DNA of 23,253 nt, from positions 1 through 23,253 of the IMG/VR virus record IMGVR_UViG_3300005910_000035; one strand, 5' to 3'. Shown one piece after another: positions 7,858 through 15,500 of this stretch (positions are counted from its first letter, which is position 1; each line of letters opens with the position of its first letter). Origin of the DNA: a virus. The position numbers were made by a program, and so were the translations under genes. Below the pieces are notes generated by a model. That model was not told the origin of the DNA and made no database searches. It saw only the letters and a list, made by a program, of their open reading frames with translations.

Positions 7858-8391
7858 ATGGTATTTAACGGAAGAGGAAGAGTGTGGGATTCAAAAAAAG
7901 GTAGCGTTTTATGTGCTTTTGATGAAAGAGGCGTGCTAGTAACCGAGGATGCTTATATCATTGAACAACTAAAGAAAGCAGGTTATACATCTAAAGAGAA
8001 TAAAAATATTCTTGAAGCATATAAAGAAAGTGGTACGGAGATTAAATGGCAAGATAGGTATGAGAATGAACATTTTGCAAGGGTAGCGCTGGAAGAAAAG
8101 TATGATGAACTTTACAGAAAGTACAATGCTTTAGCTGATACAGTTAATATACCAGTTAAAATAGTCTCTGTTAAAGAAGCAGAGGAACAAGGGGAAGAGG
8201 AACTTGGAAATTTCTATTTGTTAGGCGAACATAAAATTAACAAAGAAATAAAGACAATGGGAATAGCTAAACTCAGGAGCATACTGAAAGAATATGACGC
8301 ACTTGGGGATACCACTTTTCTTAAAGTTACTAAAGAGAAAGCTGTTGAACTAACTTATAAATTGTTAGACAGGAAAGGATTATTAAAATGA
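7858..8391 (+). CDS. Uncharacterised protein of the head-tail joining block
   Basis: I do not recognise a named family for this 177-residue protein. The N-terminus (residues 1-42) is beta-like, ending in a helix: VFNGRGRVWDSKKGSVLCAF, then an Asp-Glu-Arg-Gly turn, TEDAYIIEQLKKAGY. That pattern (a value, a tested limit, then a helix ending Ala-Gly-Tyr) recurs in small phage proteins coded just after capsid genes. Residues 60-100 are a charged coiled-coil-like helix. The C-terminal 45 residues (KINKEIKTMGIAKLRSILKE onward) look like a small helical domain of the SAP/Rho-N type, which binds nucleic acid in other proteins. AAGGAG precedes the ATG. Its end overlaps the next start as ATGA. A role in head completion or DNA contact at the neck is inference from position. 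Confidence 0.65.
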   Translation: MVFNGRGRVWDSKKGSVLCAFDERGVLVTEDAYIIEQLKKAGYTSKENKNILEAYKESGTEIKWQDRYENEHFARVALEEKYDELYRKYNALADTVNIPVKIVSVKEAEEQGEEELGNFYLLGEHKINKEIKTMGIAKLRSILKEYDALGDTTFLKVTKEKAVELTYKLLDRKGLLK

Positions 8392-8690
8392 AAAATTTAG
8401 AATATACGTTATTAGATGAAGTAGTCGCAAATACCGTAGGCGTTGACAAGGACGTACAATTATTTACTTATGTAACTATTCATATTATTGCAGAAGATGT
8501 CTTTACAGGGGCTACAGTAGCCTTAGAATCGTCATTAGATGGGACTAACTATGTAGTACTTGAAACTGTAGCAGTAACTGCCAATGAAGTTACCGAAAAG
8601 ATTATTACAGGGTTACATAAACATATTAGAGCAAAAGTAAGTGATAGAACAGACGGAACATACACTGTACTATTATTAGCAGGGGAGTAA
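8388..8690 (+). CDS. Small beta-rich structural protein, function unknown
   Basis: This 100-residue protein is almost all beta-like. The pattern ALESSLDGTNYVVLETVAV followed by IRAKVSDRTDGTYTVLLL is typical of small beta-sandwich modules in phage virions, in which a Ser-Leu-Asp-Gly-x-Asn-Tyr turn is frequent. There is no signal peptide or membrane segment. The ATG overlaps the TGA of the previous gene (ATGA), with an AAAGGA site inside that gene, so the two are translationally coupled. It may decorate the head or neck, or belong to the connector. No specific family is assigned. Confidence 0.65.
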   Translation: MKNLEYTLLDEVVANTVGVDKDVQLFTYVTIHIIAEDVFTGATVALESSLDGTNYVVLETVAVTANEVTEKIITGLHKHIRAKVSDRTDGTYTVLLLAGE

Positions 8691-8693
8691 ACT

Positions 8694-9215
8694 ATGGCAT
8701 TTGTTGTAGCCGATGGAACAGGATTAGCAACCAGTACTTCATATGTAGATTTAGCGTTTGCTTCTGCATATGCCGATTCTTATTTTACTAGTGCACAATA
8801 TACTACGTGGACTAATGTTACTGAGGCTGACCTTGAAAGAAGTCTCAATAGAGCTTCTATGTATCTTGATACCACTTATGTATTTAAGGGAAGAAAATTA
8901 CTTTCTACACAAGCATTGCAGTTTCCTAGAAGCTTAGTATATGATATTGATGGGGCTCTTATATCTGGCATACCCACTGTCATTAAGCAAGCTGCTTGTT
9001 TAGCTGCTGTTAGGATGTTAGGTGGAATAAATTTAAGTCCTGATGTTTCTAGAGGTGGTATCATAAGAGAAAAAGTGGATACCATTGATATTACATATGC
9101 TGAGGGTAGTTCCCGTTATACCAGATACACTGATATAGATAATCTATTGAAGGCATCTAACCTAATAACACAAAATAGAAATTCAAGTGCTAATATACGA
9201 ATTATACAGGGGTAA
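8694..9215 (+). CDS. Head-tail connector, DnaT-like family (probable)
   Basis: The 173-residue protein resembles the family often labelled putative DnaT-like ssDNA-binding protein, found in connector position in many siphophages. Visible hallmarks are an N-terminal VADGTGLATSTSYVDLAFA, an Ala-x-x-Tyr helix, then a helix of the form EADLERSLNRASMYLDT with KGRK following, LQFPRS, and a later IPTVIKQAACLAAVRML helix. Proteins of this shape usually form the first adaptor ring under the portal. The label DnaT is historical and does not imply replication here. GGGGAG lies before the ATG. The next gene begins three bases after its stop. Confidence 0.78.
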   Translation: MAFVVADGTGLATSTSYVDLAFASAYADSYFTSAQYTTWTNVTEADLERSLNRASMYLDTTYVFKGRKLLSTQALQFPRSLVYDIDGALISGIPTVIKQAACLAAVRMLGGINLSPDVSRGGIIREKVDTIDITYAEGSSRYTRYTDIDNLLKASNLITQNRNSSANIRIIQG

Positions 9216-9218
9216 TAT

Positions 9219-9608
9219 ATGGATTATACACAACTAGCAGAAACAGTAAGCAACCTCATTGGAAATTACAGTGATTTAGTAATTACATATACTACTAAAC
9301 CTACTGGGTATACAAAAACATATAATCCTAGTACAAGTTCATACACATGGTATTTGAGTGGGAATGAAGTGAACGAGCCTACTATGGTAACACATAAAGG
9401 GGTTTGTTTGCAAACCACAATAAGTGATTATTTTAAAGCAAAGGGATATGTTCAGGAAAATGATTCAATTTTTCTTGTATCAGGAATACCTAAGCCTGCT
9501 ATTGGGAGCACAGTTTCCATAGATGGCACTGAGCACACTGTGGTAAAAGTAAATGAAGTAAAACCTTCCACTGTATCGCTGTTGTATAAGTTGGTAGTGA
9601 GACGATGA
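9219..9608 (+). CDS. Probable head closure/stopper protein
   Basis: This 129-residue protein follows the adaptor, which is the usual place of the head-tail stopper that keeps DNA inside the filled head. The C-terminal half looks like a compact beta barrel: DSIFLVSGIPKPAIGSTV, then a Gly-Thr-Glu-His turn and strands ending LLYKLVVRR. That matches the general stopper pattern of a beta barrel with a short gating loop. The N-terminal 60 residues contain a Tyr/Thr/Ser-rich stretch. AGGGG precedes the ATG. It overlaps the next gene by four bases (ATGA). Function is assigned mainly from gene order. Confidence 0.6.
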   Translation: MDYTQLAETVSNLIGNYSDLVITYTTKPTGYTKTYNPSTSSYTWYLSGNEVNEPTMVTHKGVCLQTTISDYFKAKGYVQENDSIFLVSGIPKPAIGSTVSIDGTEHTVVKVNEVKPSTVSLLYKLVVRR

Positions 9609-10183
9609 GCATAATGATTACTGCCAAGTATGAGCGAGTAGATCATAAGGGGCAAACAAGCTCTTCTAAACATAAAATTGGTGAGGGGTTGTTAAAAGAA
9701 ACTTCAAGAGCCCTTGAAGAAACAGTAATTGAAGCATTCACTCGTGTTGTTGCCAACACTCCTATTAAAAAGGGGACTTTAATTAGTGGTTGGAAAGTGT
9801 ATGTGGGAGAAGATACGGAGTTAAAGTTAATAGACTACGCAAATATGACTGAGAATACTACGGTGAGTTGGTCAAGGCAAAAAGCCTTTGAGTTATCTGA
9901 AAGTTTTAGACAAGCTCTACGCTCCCATGTGCAGGGTTCGATGCCTGTAATGAGATACAAGATAGAGAATACAGTATATCATGCAGAGATGATTGAGGGT
10001 GGTACGTATATAGGGCATGTGTATGATTATATTATTAGACCATATTATATACAGCCCACACCTTTTGAATTAACTAGTGGTGGATGGTCGTTAAAAGCTA
10101 CAGGTGGTATGGTAAAGATAGTGGCTATTGAAGTAGCTGATATATTCAAACAAAAAATGAATGGGGTACAAAATGGCATATAG
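9605..10183 (+). CDS. Tail completion/neck protein, HK97 gp10-like (probable)
   Basis: The 192-residue protein has the pattern of neck or tail-completion proteins. A long helix is followed by VVANTPIKKGTLISGWKVYV (the TP-x-x-x-G-x-L-x-x-x-W motif), then a central helix, IENTVYHAEMIEGG (the N-x-x-x-Y-x-x-x-x-E-x-G motif) and a C-terminal GGMVKIVAIEVADIF. These occur in this order in HK97 gp10-like proteins. The ATG at 9605 overlaps the previous stop. A second in-frame ATG at 9614 is equally possible, since neither has a clear ribosome site. Such proteins cap the tail tube end that docks to the head. Confidence 0.75.
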   Translation: MSIMITAKYERVDHKGQTSSSKHKIGEGLLKETSRALEETVIEAFTRVVANTPIKKGTLISGWKVYVGEDTELKLIDYANMTENTTVSWSRQKAFELSESFRQALRSHVQGSMPVMRYKIENTVYHAEMIEGGTYIGHVYDYIIRPYYIQPTPFELTSGGWSLKATGGMVKIVAIEVADIFKQKMNGVQNGI

Positions 10184-10595
10184 TGAAGCAATTAGTGATG
10201 TTATTTCTATTATGGAAACTCAATTAGCCACAATAACATCTATTTCTACTGACCATATAAATTTTATTAACACTTCCTATGTTCCATCGGGAGAAACTTT
10301 TCTTCAAGTAATGATATTTGCGGCAGAGCCATCCCAAGCAAGTTTAGGGACAATAGGTCAGTTTAGGTTTGATGGTGTGTTTGAGATAGACGTATACACA
10401 CAAATGAATACAGGCAGAGGTGGGGTAAATCCTATCCTGAAAGAGATTAAAGAGTTGTTTCTTCCTGGGACTACATTGACAAATGGTGAAATATCAGTAC
10501 AATGTAAGACAGTGTGGGAATCAACGCAGGATTTTCAAGATAATTGGTACATAGTGCCGATTAACGTTAGATGGTATGCTTATACAAGCAGATAA
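10173..10595 (+). CDS. Tail terminator-like protein (DUF4128-like)
   Basis: The product is 140 residues from the chosen start. It begins with a helix (SEAISDVISIMETQL), followed by strands FLQVMIFAAEPSQAS, a FDGVFEIDVYT strand, a G-x-G-x-x-x-P-I-L loop and a final IVPINVRWYAY strand. This alpha-beta order is that of tail terminators, which cap the growing tube and fix its end. I prefer ATG 10173 to ATG 10161 because GGGGT lies just upstream of 10173 and nothing resembling a ribosome site precedes 10161. The gene overlaps the previous one by 11 bases. Gene order (before the tube protein) agrees. Confidence 0.72.
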   Translation: MAYSEAISDVISIMETQLATITSISTDHINFINTSYVPSGETFLQVMIFAAEPSQASLGTIGQFRFDGVFEIDVYTQMNTGRGGVNPILKEIKELFLPGTTLTNGEISVQCKTVWESTQDFQDNWYIVPINVRWYAYTSR

Positions 10596-10609
10596 TTTGG
10601 AGGTTATAT

Positions 10610-11782
10610 ATGGCATTTAGTTCAGGTGCACAAAGAGATTTATATTATGTTGAGGAAACTGCATATGGTGTTGGGCCAGAAGTTCTTGACATGACAGAGG
10701 TTCGTAATACTGAGGACTCATTGAATTTATCTAGGGACAGTTTTGTTTCTAATGAACGTAGGGGTGATAGAGGTATTCATGACATGAGACTTGGGAATAA
10801 ACAGCCAGCAGGTGATATTTCCTACGAATTTAGCTATGGAGCTTTTGATGATTTTTTGAAAGCGGCTTTAGGTGCTTCTGCATGGGTTGCTCCTTATGTT
10901 GATTTATCTGTGGCAGTAACAGTGGTTGCATTAGATAAAACATTTACAAGAGCCACAGGAAGTTGGGTAACTGACGGAGTTAAAGTGGGGGATATAATCA
11001 CCATTACAGGGCTTACAACCACAGCAGACAATATTACAGCAGAAGTTACAGCTGTTGCCGCTTTAGTGATTACTTTTGCTAATGCAACTGGTTTAGCTGA
11101 TGCTTCGGTAGCAGAGGCAGGTGTATTTAATACTACTACTGCAAAAATTATAAAAGGCAGTACAGTTACTTCTTTCCAAGTTGAGAAAGTATTTACTGAC
11201 ACTGATGTTCCCGAATACCAATTATATACAGGTGGGCTGATAAATTCATTTGCATTAGATGTTTCACCTAATGCAATGATTACAGGTTCATTCGGTATGT
11301 TATTTAAAGATGCTGAGAATGGAACTGTTAAATATCATAATGATGTTGCTGGCGTTGTTGCTAATCCTCCTTTTGATGCTTTTACAGGCTACATTAAGGA
11401 AGGTGGGACAGCTACTGCTGAGACAGCTAGTTTGTCAATTTCATTAGACAATGGATTTGAAAGAAACTTTGTATTAATGGCAAACACTTGTCCACAAATG
11501 ACTAGTGGGAAATCTAATGCAACAGGAAGTGTAACACTCTATTTTGCAAACAGTACAATGTATGATAAGTTTGTAAATGAAACAGAATCAGCTATCGAAT
11601 TGAAATTAACTGATCAGTTAGGTAATGCTTATGTTATTAGCTTACCTAGAATTAAATATTCATCTGCTGACACACCAGTATCTAGCGATGCTGCAATTAT
11701 CAACACAATGAATTACCAAGCACTAGACGACCAGACAGAATTGACAAACATTAGTATCACACGTTATCCTGTTATGGCTTAA
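10610..11782 (+). CDS. Major tail (tube) protein
   Basis: The 390-residue protein polymerises into the tail tube. The N-terminus fits the Phage_tube_2-like pattern: a Glu-Glu-x-x-Tyr-Gly-x-x-Pro segment, a Ser-Leu-x-x-Ser-x-x-x-x-x-Ser-Asn-Glu-Arg stretch around residue 45, and PAGDISYEFSYGAFDDFLKA near 70-88. Residues about 98-174 form an inserted beta module (KTFTRATGSWVTDGVKVGD onward), after which the tube fold resumes with strands ending in a conserved-looking NISITRYPV. The start is ATG 10610, with TTGGAGGT seven bases upstream. An upstream in-frame GTG at 10571 lies within the previous gene and has no ribosome site. The stop codon sits in the loop of a stem-loop. Confidence 0.88.
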   Translation: MAFSSGAQRDLYYVEETAYGVGPEVLDMTEVRNTEDSLNLSRDSFVSNERRGDRGIHDMRLGNKQPAGDISYEFSYGAFDDFLKAALGASAWVAPYVDLSVAVTVVALDKTFTRATGSWVTDGVKVGDIITITGLTTTADNITAEVTAVAALVITFANATGLADASVAEAGVFNTTTAKIIKGSTVTSFQVEKVFTDTDVPEYQLYTGGLINSFALDVSPNAMITGSFGMLFKDAENGTVKYHNDVAGVVANPPFDAFTGYIKEGGTATAETASLSISLDNGFERNFVLMANTCPQMTSGKSNATGSVTLYFANSTMYDKFVNETESAIELKLTDQLGNAYVISLPRIKYSSADTPVSSDAAIINTMNYQALDDQTELTNISITRYPVMA

Positions 11783-11792
11783 CCATAGCAGG
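11768..11792 (+). promoter_or_regulatory. Stem-loop at the end of the major tail gene, with stop codon in the loop
   Basis: CCTGTTATGG (11768-11777) pairs with CCATAGCAGG (11783-11792), giving ten pairs with one G-T wobble and a five-base CTTAA loop that contains the TAA stop. No T run follows. It lies just before the AGGAG site of the tail chaperone gene. A role in transcript stability, processing or reduced read-through after an abundant gene is plausible. The structure itself is clear from the sequence. Confidence 0.62.
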
Positions 11793-11813
11793 CAGAAATT
11801 ATAGGAGAAAAAC

Positions 11814-12206
11814 ATGGTAAACTTAGGGAAGTATTCAGTAAAAGAATTATCGGAAACAGGGGTTGAATTTTATTTAACTGATATTAGAACAGGGCTCGAA
11901 ATCGAAGAACCAAAATTTGTGGTTTATGGGATGGATTCTGAAATAGTTACCCTTGCCCGTAGAAAATATTCGGAACTTGTGGCTGTAAAACATATGAAAG
12001 AGTGGAAAAAAGATGAGTATCTGCTTGACTTTATTACTGCTTGTGTTAAGTCTTGGGATGAGTTTCAATATAATGAGGATTTGGTTAAAAACCAAGACAA
12101 AGTAGCCTTGCGTAAGTTTTTTGTGGAGAGTCCACAATTTAAAGACCAAATTAGTGAGTTTGTAACGGAACGTGCAAATTTTTTAGCGGTATCAGACAGT
12201 CTTTAA
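11814..12206 (+). CDS. Tail assembly chaperone (gpG-like, zero-frame product)
   Basis: This 130-residue protein lies between tube and tape measure, the near-universal place of the G/GT chaperones that coat the tape measure and recruit tube subunits. It has a beta-like N-terminus (residues 1-45) and helical segments around 50-125, with many Lys and Glu. It has no membrane segment. AGGAG precedes the ATG. It ends at TAA (12204-12206), 19 bases past a slippery heptamer. Most ribosomes should stop here and give the short form. The family was not recognised by motif alone; the frameshift and position carry the call. Confidence 0.82.
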   Translation: MVNLGKYSVKELSETGVEFYLTDIRTGLEIEEPKFVVYGMDSEIVTLARRKYSELVAVKHMKEWKKDEYLLDFITACVKSWDEFQYNEDLVKNQDKVALRKFFVESPQFKDQISEFVTERANFLAVSDSL

Positions 12207-12535
12207 AAGAAGCTGTCTTTGCTAAGGTTGACTTAAGCTATCCTCGAAAAGATGGTAGCACTTTGGCTGACCACCTAATACAGCACGAGAAAACATCGGG
12301 TGAAAGGGATAGTATGTTTGATCGTGCTATCCCTCCTGTGTATTGTGTCAATATATGGAGACAGTATTGGCTTATACGTACGGAGGGTATTTTTAGAGTC
12401 AGTGAAGCATATGCATATACACAAATGACAGGAGTAGAAATAGGGAGATTTGAGTTACACGAAATGTTCATAATTGATTCGTATGTAGGCGAACGAATGG
12501 AATATCATAGACGTTCCAATAGTGGGGGAAAATAG
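11814..12535 (+). CDS. Tail assembly chaperone GT-like fusion made by -1 ribosomal frameshift
   Basis: A -1 shift on TTTTTTA (12179-12185) joins the first 124 residues of the short chaperone to 116 residues read in the -1 frame (codons from 12185 to 12532, stop TAG at 12533-12535), for a 240-residue fusion. The -1 frame has a TGA at 12155-12157, 22 bases before the slip site, and is open from there to its stop. It has no credible start of its own: the best internal start is a TTG at 12263 with no ribosome site. The T part is helical, with aromatic-rich segments (VNIWRQYWLIRTEG) and AYAYTQMTGVEIGRFE. In lambda and relatives the T part binds tube protein while G binds the tape measure. The stop abuts the tape measure ATG. 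Confidence 0.85.
12179..12218 (+). promoter_or_regulatory. Programmed -1 frameshift signal: slippery TTTTTTA plus stem-loop
   Basis: The zero-frame codons are GCA AAT TTT TTA, so the heptamer T-TTT-TTA (12179-12185) fits X-XXY-YYZ, the same heptamer as in HIV-1 gag-pol. An overlapping A-AAT-TTT is also slippery. Eight bases downstream, AGACAGTCTT (12194-12203) pairs with AAGA (12207-12210) and CTGTCT (12213-12218), giving ten pairs with a two-base bulge. The three-base loop is the zero-frame TAA stop (12204-12206). Spacing and stem are typical of stimulatory hairpins. Confidence 0.85.
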
Positions 12536-15500
12536 ATGGATGAGAAAAGCACAGTTATATTAGAGATAAGTGCCAAAGGGTTTGCAAGTGCCACCAATGC
12601 CCTCACTAAAATAAATACTTCAATGGACAAGTTAGACAAAGCTATAACTAAATTAGCTAAAAATAGTGGTATGGCAGCTGTTGATAAATTAACAAATAAA
12701 CTAGCAAAACAACAGGCAGTTATTGAGGGGCTTAGAGCTACTCAAAAACGAAGTACTCAATCTCAAATACTTGAGAATAAAAAATTAGAAAAATCATTAC
12801 AGGCTATAACTAAAGAGAATAATAAATTAACTAGAAGTCAATCTTCTACTAACGAAAAGATGATTAAGAAAATATCTACAGAAACTGCCAATAGAAAAGT
12901 AGCCGAGAATAAACTAAAAGATGCCATTAAAGAAAGCAATAAAGTTCAAAAAGAACAACTTAAAACTATGAAGGCAGAAAATAAAGTAGTTAAGGAATCT
13001 CTAAAAGGAATCGAAGGTAGATTACGTTCATTAGAAAGACTTAACAAAACTCAGTTGCAATATGAAGCTACAATCAAAAAACTTAAACAAGAGCTTTCAG
13101 AGCTAAAGGGTGAAGAGGTACAATTTGTATCTAACACCGACAGACTCAACGCAGCAATTAAACAAGCGAACTCTACTATAATAAAACACAAAGGGCTTAT
13201 AGCCCATGTAACCTCTGCCAATAAAGCTAGCAAGGCTGTAATGCGTGATAGCACTGTAATAGTTAAATCACAGCAAGAAGCTATTGATAGGCTTAATGTA
13301 GCAATTAAGAAAACAACTGATGTATCAGAGAAAAATATACTTGTTACTAAACGGAAAGCAATGGAGGAAGAAAAGTTAGCAATGCAAACTTCTGCTTCTC
13401 TTGTTATTCAGAAAATGCAGAGAGACTCTATGATGCGATTAAAAACAACTATGAATACGTTAACGGGGGGTATGCGTACTGCTGGTAGAGTATTAACTAG
13501 AACGTTGACTCCTGCTATGATGGCGGCTGTTGCGGCTGGTGTGAAAATGGCTGCTGGAATTGAAAGCCAAATAGTTAGGTTTAGTATTCTTACTGGTAGT
13601 ATGGAAAAGGGAGCTAAATTATATAAACAAATTGTCGAGTTTAGTGCTGTAACTCCTTTCCAATTACCTGATTTAGATAAAACTGTGCAGATTCTTTTGG
13701 CTTTCGGTAGCCCATTAGAGGCTGTAATGAATGAATTAAGAATGTTGGGTGATATTGCAATGGGTGATTCTGAGAAATTAGAAAGGATTGCCTCTAGTTT
13801 TGGTAAAGTACGTTCTAGGGGTACAGCCCACATGAGAGAGTTAAATAGATTTATCATGGCTGGTGTACCTATATTTCAAGAATTGCGGAAGAACATTGGT
13901 GGTACTGGTGAGGATTTGTTTGAGATGGTTAGACAAAATAAAATATCTTTTGAACAAGTTAATCAGGCTGTTGTAACATTAACTGCTTCTGGTGGTAGAT
14001 TCCATGATATGACACTGAGAACTTCTAGGACATTAGAAGGTAGATTTAGTACTGCATTAGACAACTTGAAACTTAATTTAGCTTCTGTATTTGAAGTATT
14101 TACTGATGATTTAAAATCTATGTTAGAAGGATTTATTGATTGGTCACAAGGATTTAGATTACTTTCTGAGGGAACACGAGAATCCATAGCTAAATTAGTT
14201 GTTGGGTTGGCCGCTGTAGGGCCTGCTTTAACAATATTAGCTGGGGGAATTAAAGTAGTTACTTCTGCTTACATTGCTTTGAAATTAGCACAGACTGCAT
14301 TTAATCCTGTACTAGCTATTTTTATAGCTGTAGCTGCTGCTGCAACAGCTATTTATGTTGCATATAAAAAGTTGAAAGGACAATTAGATGAAGCAGGGGA
14401 TAAAGCTAAGAAATTAGCTGAGTACACTGAAAGAATGAATGATGCACAAGACTATAGTCAAACTAATATGCCCTTAATGAACAAGGGATTGTTTGAAACA
14501 GCAAAAGCCTATGGTTTACAAGCAGAAGCGATTGGGAGAGTTTTACAAGCAGAAGAATTATTAGCTGAATTGAGGGCTGGTTTTAAGGCTTCTGATGCCT
14601 TTTCTGTGGCTTCAAAGCAATATAGGTCTATGATAGATGACGGTAGAACAAATACTTTCTCTAGGATAAATGACACTATAAAACCAATTTTAAAGGGCAT
14701 AGGATTTGGCAAATCTTCTGAGGCAGATTATGATGCATTAAATAAGGCTTTCAAGGAACTAGCTGATATTAACGAAGTGTACAAAAAAAGAGTTATTGAA
14801 TTAATTGGAGGCGACCTAAAAGGCGATTCAAAAGAAATAGGCGCACTAATAGAAGCTGGATTTGATAAAAATTTTTCTGTATTATTTAGTGGGGGGCTTA
14901 AAGTTCCTAACAAAGAAGAATTTATGGCACAAAGTGAAGAAAATTGGAGAAATTTATTGTTGGAAACTGCTAGCAAATTGACTAGTGAGCGTGAATTACG
15001 AATTGACAGCGGGCTAAGTGTTGCCTCACCTTTGGAAACTTTTTTAGAAGGAGTTAATTCTGCCTCAATGAGTTCAATGGGCGATAATGAACTTGCTACT
15101 ACTAGTACTATAATCAACAAGCTTCAAGAAAATAGAAATAAAGTAAAGATGTTATACAGTAATTTCAAGGAAGATATTGAACAGGAGAGAGAGGAAGTAG
15201 AGGATAAACTTATTAAAAATGAGATAAACTTTAATACTTTTGAAGGTTCACAGGCATCTCTTGATAAAAAGGCCTCTACCGCATTGGAGGTTTATGAAAC
15301 TAGTTTAGATAATTTTGATACAGATTTAATTGGTTTAATGCAGAATAGAGTATTTGAAATAAAAGACGAAACTGGATATGAAGGGGCTATTTTGCAACTA
15401 CTTGGTATCTCCGATGACAAAGATGTAATAAAAACATTAGAGGCTCAATTAGATTTAATTAGCACAGAAATGGCTGGTTTGGACTACTCATTTGCAGATA

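Noticed and set aside
8694-9215. Replication protein (DnaT-like) embedded in the structural cluster
   Set aside because: The DnaT-like label is a family name. Gene order and size point to a head-tail connector.
11741-11769. A second TTGACA with 17-base spacing to TTATCC near the end of the tube gene
   Set aside because: The -10 match is poor and the element lies inside coding sequence. TTGACA also occurs by chance in other coding parts of this AT-rich window.
12238-12471. Reverse-strand open frame across the chaperone T region
   Set aside because: The + strand -1 frame explains this stretch with a slip site and hairpin. The reverse frame has no start signal or recognisable motif.
12263-12535. 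Independent small gene starting at TTG 12263
   Set aside because: There is no ribosome site before the TTG, and the frame is continuous upstream to the slip site, so it is the tail of the frameshift fusion.
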